From contig CM038726.1 in NCBI GenBank assembly GCA_021613375.1, forward strand, positions 8,023,349-8,087,348: a stretch of DNA of 64,000 nt, read 5' to 3'. How positions within the stretch are numbered: the stretch's first letter is position 1; each line of letters opens with the position of its first letter. The DNA comes from Megaleporinus macrocephalus. Its lineage: Eukaryota > Chordata > Actinopteri > Characiformes > Anostomidae. This document shows positions 12,585 to 24,742 of this stretch, piece by piece. The translations under genes were made by a program, and so were the position numbers. A model generated the notes under the pieces. That model did no database searches. It was given only the letters and a program-made list of their open reading frames with translations, and was not told where the DNA came from.

Positions 12585-15500
12585 GAGAACTATGTAATTG
12601 TATTCAGTCAAATAACTGACTAGTAATACAAAACATGAGACTTTTATGACATTTGCAATGAATAATTGGTATTACACCACTGTCCTAAACTTTTATGAAG
12701 CTCTGGACACATACAAACTCATATTGTCTAATTGGATTTCATGATATAAAAAAAATCAACTTTAACAATGTTGTAAAACTAAAATCATATAGTACTAAAG
12801 AGGAGTTGTTATTTGCCATAACTATTGTTTAAGTTTTGTTTTAGTATTACAAAAAAATGTCTTAAAACACAAAGAACTAACTTTAAATAATTTATTCCAG
12901 TTTATTCAAACTATTGATTTCGACAGATATTTTCTCCTGCAAGTATTTTCTAAATATATGTTGTGAATTTATAGTATTGTGTTGAATAATTATAATTTTC
13001 TTATTTATTGCAATTGTGTTCTGAAATATATTTACTAGCTTTGCAATTGTAAAAAACAATGTCAAGATATGGATTTTGGTGTATTTTTACCATTAAAGAT
13101 AAAAAATGGGGTCAGGATTCTTTTGCTAGCTGTTAATATTTTCTCTTTTGAAACTGTGTGATTCAACCTTTTATATTTTTATTGCTTTATGCAAGCATTG
13201 ATTTGGTGTTTTCCTGCAAAAGCGGGCAAACTGGACAAAAGTACTTTTTTATTTCTGTGCCTGTATAATGTTTTTTTTCATGTTAGCACAAAAATCTAAA
13301 TGTATATTTGCCTCTATGTTGGTGGATTTCTTTAGCACCATGAAGGGGTGTAAACAAACAAATACATAAGACTGAGGGGAGCTACACTCCTGAATCCTGC
13401 ATAACATGAACAATGAGATCCACTCCAGGATCCTGCATAATATGAACAGTGAGATCCTTGTTTTAGGCCTGGCATCCTCCTTAAGTGATGTAAATCATTT
13501 GCATATCTCTTTCTAACAGAGCTTGTTCACATTACATAGTAATACTTTGTATCTCATCATATCTTTGCTTCACATGTAGTGCAGTGAAATGTAGCCACTG
13601 GCAATAAAGCAAGAAAACCTTTAAAGAGATGTTTTCCTTTGTTTAATTTGGACCGTTTCAAACTATTCTTTGATAATACCATGAGGGTGAATGGGTAATG
13701 GTAAACCTTCAAACTAGGCCTTTGCGCACCAATCCTGCAATAGAGGCTGGGTTCAGGGCAGTCTCAGTATTGAGTTTAGAATATTTCAGTTAAGGCCTTG
13801 TAAAGCAGCATAGATGAAAGTTTTGAATGTAGATGAGCTTGTGTGTAGCATGGGAACAATAGAAATTGCATTTCAACACATGCTGGCAAACTAGTGTTTT
13901 GACATATTTAGGTTAGATTTAGTGGGTACTGGCATGAGTAAACTTGATTTTCCCGCAGTAGACATGAAAAAATAGTATTAAAGTACATTATATTGACATA
14001 AAAGCTAAACATGTTAATTCTCAGTAAAAACACCTTCACATAGTGTGGTGCTATGAACAGTCAATGGTTCTGCTTTGGGGTCTGTTTTGTTTTGTGTAGT
14101 TTTGTCTAAGGGCATTGCTGATTAACTGGTGGTACCTATATGATTGGTGGTACTAATTAAACAAGCTAGTATAGTCAATAAAAACCTCTGCAAATCAAGT
14201 CCAGTTTAGATTTTCTTTTCTTTCAAAGGGAAATTGGACAGTACTTTTGCAATGACAAAATTAGAACTTGGTATAAATCACAATTCATTCAACAATTAAT
14301 GACAGCATATATTGGACTGTATTAAAATGATGACATTATGTCATTGTGCTAAAATGAGTATAAATATTATTTTATATAGTAAAATATATTTGCTAACCTA
14401 TGGTTGTGGATTTGTTTCTTTTTTACCATCACGGGTGTGGAAAGTCATTTAATGTTCACTAATGTAATTAGAAGTTCCAAGAGCACTAACTGGCAGGAGT
14501 TTCAGTACCAAGAGGTCCAGGTGTGTTGTTATACTAGAACTGACATACAGTGATTACAATAGGTATGTTAAAAGCAGGTGTTTGGACTTCTCTGCTGAGA
14601 GTGAAATACAACTACGGTAACACCTGTATGTATCCCACCTTGATGTGTCCATTTGTGACAGAAAACCAGACCATCATTGAAGATGTAGATGGTGTGAACT
14701 AAGTACTTGAGGTGTGTCTCTCTGAGAAACTGAAATTGAGTCTTTAGAAAAGAATGGAAGTTCAGAAAAGAATGGAATTTATAATAAAAATGATGTTTAA
14801 CTCACAAACATAAATGTTTTTAAATAATTGAATAATAAGTTGTATGATCATTTGTAATAACACCCAGTTTGGCCTCAGCCACCGGAGGGATGCAGAGTGT
14901 TCCACCCTACAAATCAGGGTGACCATTTTGGTACAAAGGAAATTTGTTGAAAAGTCATTTTTTGGCTGAAATGCTATTTTCAATAGGACTTGACGATGTA
15001 ATCCAAAAATGCATAATGTGGAGGCATTTTCCTACTAATTTTAGTGTCTTGGAATGAAAGCACAAAAAATAAAATAATAAAATCTATGAATATACATGAA
15101 CATAAGTGTAGAGCATTATGTATTTTGGCAATGCTGGTGAAGCACTAAAAGTTTTTTCATAAGAAAAGGCATGCTCTAACTAATGTAAATGTCTTGGAAT
15201 GTAAAATGAAGGAATTTAAGAACTTTCCAAATATGGATGTGAAGAAAAGACTAAGGCCAATATTATTTTCACAAATTTGGTGAAGTAACAAAATTTATTT
15301 GAAATAAAAATGTGCAATGTAAATGTATGGAATTTTACAACTGCACCAAACATATGTGAATGTAAGCCTTATGTATTTTGTCAAATTTGATTAAACAATA
15401 AAAGTTCAATTTTACTAGGAATTTATGATATAATCCATAAAATACACCACAAGGAGACATTTTAAATAATTTGTTTTAATAGAAAAATATAAACAAATAA

Positions 15501-16170
15501 AGAATGATCTAAAAATGCTGACTTACATATTTTGATAATTTTCTTACAACAATGAAACTACATATTCCTCAACACATTGGTGATAAAGTACGTATTATAC
15601 ATAAAATAGAGGTATATTTCAGCTAATTTAAGTGTCTTGCAATGAACATTAAAGTTATTTGAGAAACATTCACAAATTCATGCAGAGTAATGACTGTAGC
15701 CTTATATTTTTTTGGAATTTTCTATTTACAGTATAATGCATACATTTATGTGTCTTACATTACTTTCTTAAAGAAATTTTAAAAACTGTACCAAAATGCA
15801 GATGAGGGTAAGACTATAGACTTTGTATTTGGACAATTATAATGAAACAATAAATGTTAATTTTACCAAAGTTTTTTGAGCAACAAGGAAACTGTAGGAA
15901 TACGAAAAGGAATTTGTGACATAATACATAAAACACATCATGTGGAGGCATTTTCCAACTAATTATCATGTCTTGGAATGAAAATAAGGCAACTGAAGAA
16001 CCATCTAACTACATGTGAAGAATTCAGCCTTTCACATTATCAAAGCTAAATTTTGACAATAATCTTGGTGAAACAATAAAATGTGTATAATATAATAAGT
16101 TAACGGGGTGTTTAAGGGGTGTTGTGAGTCAGATAGCTAGCTAACACACACAACACCAATTCTCATCAGT
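12585..16170. repeat. Right arm and right end of the fold-back element, unit 2
   Basis: 12585-13800 is an imperfect reverse complement of 10128-11300 in the same unit, for example the tcagtcaaataactgac stretch at 12605 against gtcagttatttgactga at 11279. 13990-14060 is the reverse complement of 23270-23345. 16101-16170 is the reverse complement of the left terminal repeat at 23163-23235. The insert 14100-16100 has no partner and includes a degenerate tandem repeat. No transposase is found. Confidence 0.65.
14985..16095. repeat. Degenerate tandem repeat inside the right arm
   Basis: Phrases of the type taatccaaaa-tgcat...gtggaggcattttcc...agtgtcttggaatgaa recur near 14991, 15430, 15590 and 15918. 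They are interleaved with gtgaaacaataaaagtt-like phrases near 15130, 15280, 15390, 15840 and 16070. Units are roughly 150-230 bp and badly decayed. The unit 3 counterpart is 27940-29095 and retains a segment near 28274-28330 that is deleted here. Non-coding. Confidence 0.5.
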
Positions 16171-16544
16171 CATTTGTAAGTCGAGGGAATATCCTGGTAC
16201 GCACATAGAGTGATATCATGAGAATATCCTGATACAGATCAGTTAATGCCTAAGTAGTGGTCATTATCTATCCTTTCTTCTTTCGTCTTGAAGATTTGTA
16301 TTGCAATTTGTACTGAAGTAATCATTGTGCTAATACACACAACAACAGGGGTCTTTAGGGGGAGTGATATCATAGTAATATCGGTCATTGTCAGGACTTC
16401 CTGTAAAATACTCAATGCTGATTTGTTGAGGGGAGGGGCTAAGGGGAGGGGTTTTGATTTGACAGCTGTCAATCATAGTTTGATAGTTAGGATATTGGTG
16501 GGGACATGTCACTTCTGTACATGCTAATTCTACACCCTTGTGAT

Positions 16545-16900
16545 AGGCGCCTCCACAGACACACCAGCAACGATTCCTGAGCGCCACCATATCAAGAGAC
16601 CTGAAGTGGGATAAGATAACGGTCTCCGTTGCCAAGGAAAGACAAAGAATGTTCTTCCTGAGGCAGCTGAAAAAATAATGATCTAGTTCTACATAGCAAT
16701 CGTCAAGTCCGTCCTCAAGTCATACATAAACATCTGGTTTGGTTCCTTCATTTCACAAAAACAAGCGAAACTCATTGGACGCAGTCTACCAACATTTCAG
16801 GACATATACAACAGCAGCCCACAGTCAGAACAGCTGACTCTTTCATCCTGGACGTCAGCTCTTCCAGACACTTCCCCTGGTAGGAGACTGAACTTCAACT
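16545..16900 (+). pseudogene. LINE reverse transcriptase C-terminal fragment (relic)
   Basis: Relic of the region just after the reverse-transcriptase core of an L2/CR1-like LINE. The better copy is at 29600-29965. Here the start is shortened, and a deletion near 16670 removes the residues that unit 3 still has. The tail (DIYNSSPQSEQLT) matches the usual LINE C-terminal wording. No function is expected. It differs from the nearly intact LINE at 17265-20776 and is much older. Confidence 0.6.
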
Positions 16901-17273
16901 TAAACAGAACCAACAAACCTACTGTTATGTTAACTGTTATTATACAGTATCAAAACATGTATTTGAGCAAATTTGCAAACATTTATAATTCTGTAATATT
17001 CCGTATATCGTCACTGTCCAAATAATAACGCGTATCTCCATTTAGAATTTTTCTGTATCATTTGAACACCACAGCTGCTCTCTATATCCTGTGATATCCA
17101 GACTCATAGAAATGCTCCAGAATCACTTGGAATAAAACGTCTTTACTTTCACTTACATTGTAAGTTAAGAAATGTTTTTGTCCTGTCCTATAAAGTTACT
17201 ACTTTGGAGATACTTGTTTTTCTTTGGATATAGTTTTAGACACAGTTGTAAGGCATCCAAGTCCTTATTTTAG

Positions 17274-17285
17274 TGCGCATGCGCG
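17274..17285 (+). promoter_or_regulatory. NRF1-like palindrome in the LINE 5' leader
   Basis: The 12-mer tgcgcatgcgcg fits the NRF1 consensus (YGCGCAYGCGCR) and lies 10 bases inside the element's 5' end, where an internal promoter of a LINE would be. Function is inferred from the consensus only. Confidence 0.4.
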
Positions 17286-17433
17286 AAAATGCGTGCAGCC
17301 TTTGCAGTAGCTCCCGTTCGCGTGTTCGTGTTTTTGCTTTTAACTATAGTTTTATCTTAATAATATTATTTATTTTTTATTATTATATATTTATATTTTT
17401 TATTTTTATTTATTAACGTAACTTAGTGAAGCT

Positions 17434-17961
17434 GTGCCCTCTCGAATCATGCTAGTAGAGAGAGTTTTGGTCAGTTTGTTCGCTGTGAAAGTTCTACTTT
17501 CACTCTCCTGGTGCACCGCGGCGCAGCATGGCCCCTTTGTTTACACTCGGGATCAGCTGATCACGCTGAAGCCGGCCGGCATGGAGACCAGGGCCGCTAA
17601 CCTCCCCGAGGAGCTTTGGAGACGGACGCACAGGGGCTGTAGAGGAGGAACTAAACAGCGCACGGCGAAAGCGAGGGCGAAGAGACGGAGGCTTATGGAG
17701 AAAAAGGGGTATAAGCCGCGTCTCCCCACTCTCGTCATGGGCAACGTTAGATCACTGGCTAATAAGATGGACGAGCTAACAGCGTTAGCCACGAGTCAGA
17801 AGGAATACCGGCAGTGTAGTTTAATGTGCTTTTCGGAGACATGGCTACACCAGAACATTCCAGATGAGAACGTTTCAATCGCTGGCTTTCAGACTGTTCG
17901 GGCCGACCGGGACTGCACCGAGAGCGGTAAGCGGAGAGGGGGGGGGGGCTGGCTGTGTTAG
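17434..17961 (+). pseudogene. LINE ORF, 5' part: N-terminus and start of endonuclease
   Basis: Open frame of 175 codons giving a basic N-terminal stretch (residues about 60-95, many K/R). It is followed by the start of an apurinic-type endonuclease: GNVRSLANKMDEL near residue 105 and the catalytic-glutamate wording CFSETWL near 129. The frame ends just after a run of about 11 G at 17939-17949. An extra base there shifts the reading so that a stop follows, whereas the next frame resumes immediately with the expected endonuclease sequence. It was therefore originally one ORF with the following entry. The start codon is the first ATG in the frame and could be further downstream in the active parent. 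Confidence 0.8.
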
Positions 17962-20468
17962 TTAATAACCGCTGGTGCGCCCCTGGTCACATTACCATCA
18001 AGGAGCGTATCTGTTGTCCGGACATTGAGCTGTTGGCTGTTGGACTCAGGCCATATTATTTACCGCGGGAGTTTTCCCATGTTGTTGTCGTGGCTGTTTA
18101 TATCCCCCCCTCTGCAAACCCGACGTCGGCGTGTGACGTCATTCACTCCACCATAGCGCGTCTTCAAACTCAACACCCGACTGCTTTCATTGCCATATCA
18201 GGTGACTTCAACCACGTCACTATGGCCAGGACATTACCAAACTTCACTCAGTATGTGGACTGTCCCACCAGAGAGGAGAGAACACTGGACCTGCTGTATG
18301 CTAATGTTAAGGATGCATACAGTTGCTCCCCCCTCCCCCCTCTGGGTGGATCTGATCATAACTTGGTCAGCCTTAGCTCAAAGTATGTGCCTCAGGTGAA
18401 GAGTCAGCCTGTGACCACGAGGACAGTGAGGAGATGGTCAGAGGAGACTTCTGAAGTGCTGCAGGACTGCTTTGAGACTACAGACTGGACAGCACTCTAT
18501 GAGCCTCATGGAGAGGACATTGACGGGCTCACAGAGTGCATCACAGACTACATCAATTTCTGTGTGGACTCCACTGTCCCAACCAGGACTGTTAAATGTT
18601 ACCCAAACAACAAGCCGTGGGTAACAAAAGACATTAAAGCCCTCCTCAACAAGAAGAAGAGGGCTTTCAGAGCTGGAGACTGGGAGGAGGTGAGAACGAC
18701 TCAGAGAGAGCTGAAGAGAACCATCAGGGAGGCTAAGAACAGATATAGGAGGAAGCTGGAGTGGAAACTCCAGCAGAACAACATGAGGGATGTTTGGAGT
18801 GGTATGAGAACTATCACTGGCTTCAGATCCAGCAACAACAGGGGAGTAGAGGGCAGTGTGGACAGGGCCAACGAGTTAAATTTGTTTTTTAACAGATTTG
18901 ACACTGTAAGCCCTGACCTCCCCCTCCCTGACTCCTCTGCTTCCAGGCCTCAACAGCCCACTCCACTCCCTCCCCCTCCTGTTAGCCTCCCACCCTCCTG
19001 TGATAGACTTCACACCTCCTCTCCTCCCCCACCAGTCACCTCTACAGTGAATCTAACAGCTGACCAGGTGAGAAGACAGCTACAGAGACTCCACACGAAC
19101 AAGGCTGCAGGCCCTGATGGTGTCCCTCCCAGGGTGCTTAAAGCCTGTGCCACCCAACTTTGTGGAGTCCTGCAGTATGTCTTCAACATGAGCCTGAGTC
19201 TCCAGAGGGTCCCTGTGATGTGGAAGACGTCCTGCATTGTTCCTGTGCCAAAGACTCCGCGGCCCAGTGACATCAAGGACTACAGGCCAGTGGCACTGAC
19301 GTCCCACATCATGAAGACCATGGAGAGACTTGTCCTGGATCAGCTCCGGCCCATGGTCCAGCCACTTCTAGACCCCCTCCAGTTCGCCTACCAGCCTCAT
19401 CTGGGAGTTGAGGATGCCATCATCAACCTGCTGAACCGTGTCTACGCTCACCTTGATAAGCCAGGCAGCACTGTGAGGATCATGTTCTTTGACTTCTCCA
19501 GTGCATTTAACACCATTCAGCCTGCTCTTCTGGGTGACAAGCTGAACGTGATGCAGGTAGACGCCCCCCTCGTGTCCTGGATTGTTGACTACCTGACTGG
19601 CAGACCACAGTATGTACGTCTGCAGCACTGTGTGTCAGACAGAGTGGTCAGCAACACTGGAGCCCCGCAGGGAACTGTCCTCTCTCCCTTCCTCTTCACC
19701 CTCTACACCACTGATTTCAACTACTGCTCAGAGACCTGCCACCTTCAGAAGTTCTCTGATGACTCTGCACTAGTTGGATGTATCAGCAGGGGTGATGAGG
19801 ATGAGTACAGGGCGACGGTGAACGACTTTGTTGCGTGGTGTGAGCTGAACCATCTGCAGCTCATCGTGACAAAGACAAAGGAGCTGGTGGTGGACCTGAG
19901 AAGGGACAAAACAAAGGTGACCCCTGTTTCCATCAGGGGGGTCAGTGTGGACACTGTGGAGGACTATAAATATCTGGGCGTGCACATTGACAATAAACTG
20001 GACTGGGCTAAGAACACTGACGCCCTCTACAAGAAGGGCCAAAGTCGTCTCTATTTTCTGAGGCGTCTGAGGTCCTTCAACATCTGCAGGACTATGCTGA
20101 GGATCTTTTATGAGTCTGTAGTTGCCAGTGCTATCCTATACGCTGTTGCATGCTGGGGCAGCAGGCTGAGGGTAGCAGACGCCAACAGACTTGATAAACT
20201 GATCCGCAGAGCCAGTGATGTTGTGGGTGTGGAGCTGGACTTGCTGACGGCAGTGTCTGAGAGGAGGACGCTGTCTAAGCTGCAGGCCATCATGGAGAAT
20301 GGCTCCCACCCTCTTTATCACACAGTGATGAGACGCAGGAGCACATTCAGTGAGAGACTCATTCAGCCAAAATGCACTACAGAACGCCACAGGAGGTCAT
20401 TCCTACCAGTGGCTATCAGACTTTATAACTCCTCCCTGAATGTACGACACCTTTCACATGTACAGTGA
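17955..20468 (+). CDS. LINE ORF, main part: endonuclease, reverse transcriptase
   Basis: Open for 837 codons. The endonuclease part shows SGDFNH near residue 82 and GGSDHN near 131 (catalytic Asp/His). A linker rich in prolines follows (about 325-360). The reverse transcriptase begins near 385 (KAAGPDGVPPRVL), with DYRPVALTS near 441, the first catalytic Asp in FFDFSSAFNTI near 510, TGAPQGTVLSP near 570 and the catalytic pair in FSDDSALVG near 599. The C-terminal part has VEDYKYLGVHID and YKKGQSRLYFLRRL. It would copy the element RNA into DNA at a nicked target in the nucleus. The ORF is intact apart from the frameshift at its start, so the insertion is fairly young. The first ATG is probably not a real start. 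Confidence 0.9.
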   Translation: MLVNNRWCAPGHITIKERICCPDIELLAVGLRPYYLPREFSHVVVVAVYIPPSANPTSACDVIHSTIARLQTQHPTAFIAISGDFNHVTMARTLPNFTQYVDCPTREERTLDLLYANVKDAYSCSPLPPLGGSDHNLVSLSSKYVPQVKSQPVTTRTVRRWSEETSEVLQDCFETTDWTALYEPHGEDIDGLTECITDYINFCVDSTVPTRTVKCYPNNKPWVTKDIKALLNKKKRAFRAGDWEEVRTTQRELKRTIREAKNRYRRKLEWKLQQNNMRDVWSGMRTITGFRSSNNRGVEGSVDRANELNLFFNRFDTVSPDLPLPDSSASRPQQPTPLPPPPVSLPPSCDRLHTSSPPPPVTSTVNLTADQVRRQLQRLHTNKAAGPDGVPPRVLKACATQLCGVLQYVFNMSLSLQRVPVMWKTSCIVPVPKTPRPSDIKDYRPVALTSHIMKTMERLVLDQLRPMVQPLLDPLQFAYQPHLGVEDAIINLLNRVYAHLDKPGSTVRIMFFDFSSAFNTIQPALLGDKLNVMQVDAPLVSWIVDYLTGRPQYVRLQHCVSDRVVSNTGAPQGTVLSPFLFTLYTTDFNYCSETCHLQKFSDDSALVGCISRGDEDEYRATVNDFVAWCELNHLQLIVTKTKELVVDLRRDKTKVTPVSIRGVSVDTVEDYKYLGVHIDNKLDWAKNTDALYKKGQSRLYFLRRLRSFNICRTMLRIFYESVVASAILYAVACWGSRLRVADANRLDKLIRRASDVVGVELDLLTAVSERRTLSKLQAIMENGSHPLYHTVMRRRSTFSERLIQPKCTTERHRRSFLPVAIRLYNSSLNVRHLSHVQ

Positions 20469-20741
20469 TACCAGTAGAACTATAATTTAATTATGTATGT
20501 AAGAATTCAAATGTGCAATAACTTTCTTACTTCTAAAACTCTTACTGCTGTATACGGTATATCTGTACTTAATATTATAGACACAGTCACTTTATATTTT
20601 ATTCTTTACATCTTATTATTCTATTGTAATATAAGACTTATATATGTGTACATACTACAAATTTCTTTTATGTTGTAAATTATTATTAGAGTGTTTATTC
20701 TTCTTCTGCTACTGTAAAAACTGCAATTTCCCCCTGGGATC

Positions 20742-20776
20742 AATAAAGTATTTCTGATTCTGATTCTGATTCTGAT
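20742..20776 (+). repeat. LINE 3' end: aataaag and (TTCTGA)n tail
   Basis: The sequence gggatcaataaagtattt is followed by four copies of a ctgatt hexamer and then the target sequence. Short tandem repeats instead of poly(A) are typical for CR1/L2-group LINEs. Confidence 0.8.
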
Positions 20777-23162
20777 TAACCGTCAGGATTCCCTTTGTTT
20801 CTTTTGCTCCCTGATTGTTTGTAGTGTTTTGACTTCACAATTTAGAGGGTTCTAATGGTTTAGCGGATGATCTGTGATCGATTGAGAAGCATTTCTAACT
20901 CTTTACCATAAAACTAGTTCTCATTAGTAGACAAAAACCTGACATCGATAAGCAAATGTGTGGATGCAGGGAAAACCGTGCAGATGCCTATGATAGATGT
21001 TAAATATAGTGTGTTGTTAATTTGATTGTCTTTGTAGTAGTTAATGAGAAAAAATAGCTGTTCTTGTTTTAGCCAATGAGAAAGAGGAGCTGGTCTAGTT
21101 TTAGCCAATGATGATAATAATTCTTTATTCAGTCAAATAATCATCACATAATACAAAGACAAAGATTATCAGCATGACAAACATTGTCAACAAAATAGTG
21201 ACTGAAAAGGCACAGGCAGAAGCATAATGCTTATTTGTATGCCTGTCCTACATAACAAATTAAGCTACCCATAAAAAAAAATCTTACAGCATAAAAACAA
21301 TAAACACTTGTAACCTTCAAAAATTTCCCTACATACCATTTTTTTGAGGAACAGGGGATTATGAGCGCCAGGAACGCTTTTGGAACACTCAAGCAGCCAG
21401 TAACATTAGGCTAAATTTAGATAACAAGCTTAAAAAAAATTTACATTAAAAAGACATTAAAACATTATAACCAAGAAGGATAAAATGATGTATGTACGCG
21501 CCAACCATTGAAATCTTGACGTAATCGTCATGTGCGCATGCGCAATGCCCCTTGGTCGGACCGAGCGATGGGTAGGATGAAATAATAGAACACCCAGAGG
21601 TGAGTGGGTGATTCAGGTAATATTTCTTAATTCAGTTAAACGTAGTGAAGAGTTTTAAAGAAGAAATCAGCCGTTTCTGTGTTTAATACTGATTAATAGC
21701 AATCAGCACAGCCTGTAGTGCTTTAACATTAAATGGTTGTACTAAAATCTGTGAAAGAGCGTTAAACCACGCGGTCAAACCTTCTGCACTTAGAAACAGC
21801 TCAGTCACACTATCGACACTAAATGTTTATTGAGCGTCTAGACCGCATTTTACGGTAGCAGCTCGCGCTTTCAGTACAGATACTTATAGATAAAACTAGT
21901 CTTACAGCCTAATGAACACAACTAAACCAAGTCTAACACATACACATGCACCAGAAATAAAACATATGTTAAAACCTGTACGTGAAGAAGTCAAACACGA
22001 TTAAAATGAAGTTCGGTAAAGTTAGGTTGATATTGTATTTTCGGCAGATATTTGCGTTTCGCCGTTTCGTACATTTTCTGTCCTGATATTTCCGTTTTCA
22101 TTTCCGAGTAGTTTCTGTCTATAAAGTGCGGTATTGTTCAAAAACGTACAACATCCAGAGAAAGAAGAAGCCTTTGTGTGTTATTTTTAAAGACGTGAAA
22201 AGTTTATCAAAGCTGTGGTAAAAAATGCAGACATACCTCTGAAAGGCTTAACCAAAACCTCCTAAAACTTTACTGAGACAACACATGCAACCTATTGCAA
22301 AATAAAATCACGTGTAGGTTATTAAAACACAATTTTACAAACATACTACAATCTTTACCTTGGTATGATGTTCTTTAATTTTTAGTTATTTATTAAATGT
22401 AATAAATTACTATTGTGAGACATCCACATGATAGACAGACTGCTAATTGCTTGTAACATACAGAGATTAACTTATTACAATGTTTAATTTTGTAAGGTAT
22501 GACTTGGTGGAATTTGAATGATTTTAAAGGTAATCAATTCCTACTGTAAAACACCCAAATAACGTGCAGATCTAAAATCACTTGTAATGTGAGCCATCAG
22601 TCGATCATACTACAACTCTTTGTTTGGTAAGATATGCTTTGGTTGAATTTTAGTTCATTTTTATAATAAAAAAATCACTACTGTGAAACACTCAAATGAC
22701 ATACAGATCTAAAATCACTTGTATTGTACAGAGAACCATCAGTCGAACATACTACAGCTCTTTGTTTGGTAAGATATGCTTTGGTTAAATTTTATTTATA
22801 CTGTCATATCTAGTAGCATGACAGTTCATTTTCATGCATTCAACATTCCTAACCTCCTCTCCCAACTGTGTCTGGCTGCTCTCCCTGACCTCCGAGGTCA
22901 GGCGCAGCTGTATCTCAAACATGGCTAAGGCCCTAATTAGGCTTTATCTGATCTCTAACAGAAACGGAACAAAAACAGAGTTAATGACCCTGACGTTGTT
23001 ATTTCTTGGTGTGTTTAAGGAATTTTAACTTCTTTAATTTTTAACTTTAATTTCTCAGGCTGTTGTTCAAAACGGCAAACAGAGCCAGGGCAGCAGCGGC
23101 TGAAATTGCTCAGTTGGGAGAGCTTTAGCTGGAAGATCTAAAGGTCCCTGGACATGACAAGG
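20777..23162. other. Spacer of duplication unit 2, no gene
   Basis: Homologous to 30334-32440. On the minus strand, 21225-21105 ends in tgactgaataaagaatt followed by an ATT-rich tail, like the 3' end of another retroposon; the same is seen at 30670-30780. No coding region is supported. The 22834 open frame of 64 codons has no family signature. Confidence 0.5.
21533..21544. promoter_or_regulatory. NRF1-like palindrome in spacer
   Basis: tgcgcatgcgca is a perfect 12-base palindrome fitting the NRF1 consensus. It lies in a 240-bp CpG-containing segment (21405-21645) that unit 3 lacks. A possible splice donor (ag-gtgagtg) follows at about 21599, so it could be a promoter plus first exon, but nothing downstream supports a gene. 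Confidence 0.25.
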
Positions 23163-24742
23163 ACTGATGAGAATTGGGATGTGTGTGTTAGCAAGCTATC
23201 TGACACACACAACAACCCTTAAACACCCCCTTAAACTATAGGCATCACCAGTTGCCAAACTACGCAAAACAAAGCAGAACCATGGACTGTTCATAGCACC
23301 ACTCTTCAAAGTAAAGGTGTTTTTATTTACAGTTAACATGCTTAGTTTTTATGTCAATCTAATGTACTTTAATACTCTTTTTTCATCTTTACTGAGACAA
23401 AATCATGTGTACTCATGTCAGTACCCACTAAATCTAACAAATATTTCAAAAAACATTAACTAGTTTGCCTAATTCGCCAGTGCTTCCAGCTTTTTACCTA
23501 TGAACCATTCTACATAAACGCAAAATGTGTTGAAATGTCATTTCTGTTATACCCATCCTACACACAAGCTCATCTACATTCAAAACTTGCATCTATGCTG
23601 CTTTACAAGGCCTTAACTGAAACATTCTAAACTCAATACTGAGACTGCCCTGAATCCAGCCTCTATTGCAGGACTGGTGAGCAAAGGCCTAGTTTGAATG
23701 TTCACCACTAAACATTTAACCCATATTATTATCAAATAATTGTTTGAAACTTTCAAAATGAAACAAAGGAAAATATCTCCTTAAAGGTTTTCTTGCTTTA
23801 TAACCAGTGGCTACATTGTACTGAACTATGTATCAAGCAAAAATGTATGGAGATACAAAGTACTGCTATTTAATGTGAATAAACTCTGTAAGAAAGAGAG
23901 ATGCAAATGATTTACATCAATTAAAGGGCACCCAGACCTAAAACTAGGATCTCATTGTTCATATTATGCAGGATCATGGAGTGGATCTCATTGTTCATGT
24001 TATGCAGGATTCAGGAGTTTTGCTCCTCTCAGTCTTATGTAATTGTTTATTTGCACCCCTTCATGGTGCTAAAAAAATCACTAATTTAGAGGCAAATATA
24101 TATTTAGATTCTTTTGCTAGCATGAAAAAAAACAGTTTACAGGCACAGAAATAAATAAGTACCAATGTCCAGTTTGCCCGCTCTTGCAGGAAAATGCTTG
24201 CAATGCTTGCATAAAGCAATAAAAAATGTAAGAGGTTGCATTAGACAGTTTCAAAAGAGAAAACATTAACAGTTAGCAAAGTAATCCTAACCCCATGTAT
24301 TATCTTTCATGGTAAAATTACACCAAAATCTATCTTTTGACAATGTTTACAATTGTACAGTTAATAAATATATCTCAAAATATGAAAAATGTGAATTAAA
24401 GAAAAAAGTCAAAGTCAGGAAAAAATATCAATATAACAAACAAAAAAAAGAACTTTAAATCAAAGATCTTGAATTAACTGAAATAAATTGTTTTAGGTTA
24501 GTTCTTTGTGTCTTAAGACATTTTTGTAATACTAAAACAAAATTTAAACAATAATTACGCCAAATAACAACTCCTCTTTAGCACTATATGATTTTTGCAA
24601 TATTGATTTGTTCTTAATAATATGTGTCCAAAGCTTTACACAAACTTTAGGACCACTTTGTAATTCCAATTATACATTGCAAATGTCATAAAAATCTCAT
24701 GTTTTGGATTACTGGTCAGTTATTTGACTGAATACAATTACT

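Larger units (their letters stand above)
17265..20776 (+). mobile_element. Near full-length L2/CR1-type LINE
   Basis: A 3.5 kb non-LTR retrotransposon whose ends can be read by comparison with the empty homologous site at 30333/30334. Sequence up to ...catccaagtcc is shared, then the element, then taaccgtcagg resumes. It has a GC-rich 5' leader with a palindromic tgcgcatgcgcg, one original ORF encoding endonuclease and reverse transcriptase (now split by a frameshift), a 300-bp AT-rich 3' UTR, an ataaag signal near 20742 and a short (TTCTGA)n tail. Target-site duplication is at most one base. L2 versus another CR1-group clade is judged by wording only. Confidence 0.9.
7939..23162. repeat. Large direct duplication, unit 2 (carries the LINE)
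   Basis: The left part (7939-12870) matches unit 1. From about 10128 to 21221 it matches unit 3 (23640-30780), and 21641-23035 matches 31120-32400. The offset to unit 3 is about 12.9-13.1 kb before the LINE and 9.56 kb after it, the difference being the 3.5 kb LINE. The segment 21405-21645 is present here and missing in unit 3. Host coding genes are absent. Confidence 0.8.

Noticed and set aside
16330..16635. 101-codon minus-strand frame and its plus-strand partner
   Set aside because: Broken in the sister copy (29266-29671) and partly overlaps the LINE relic.
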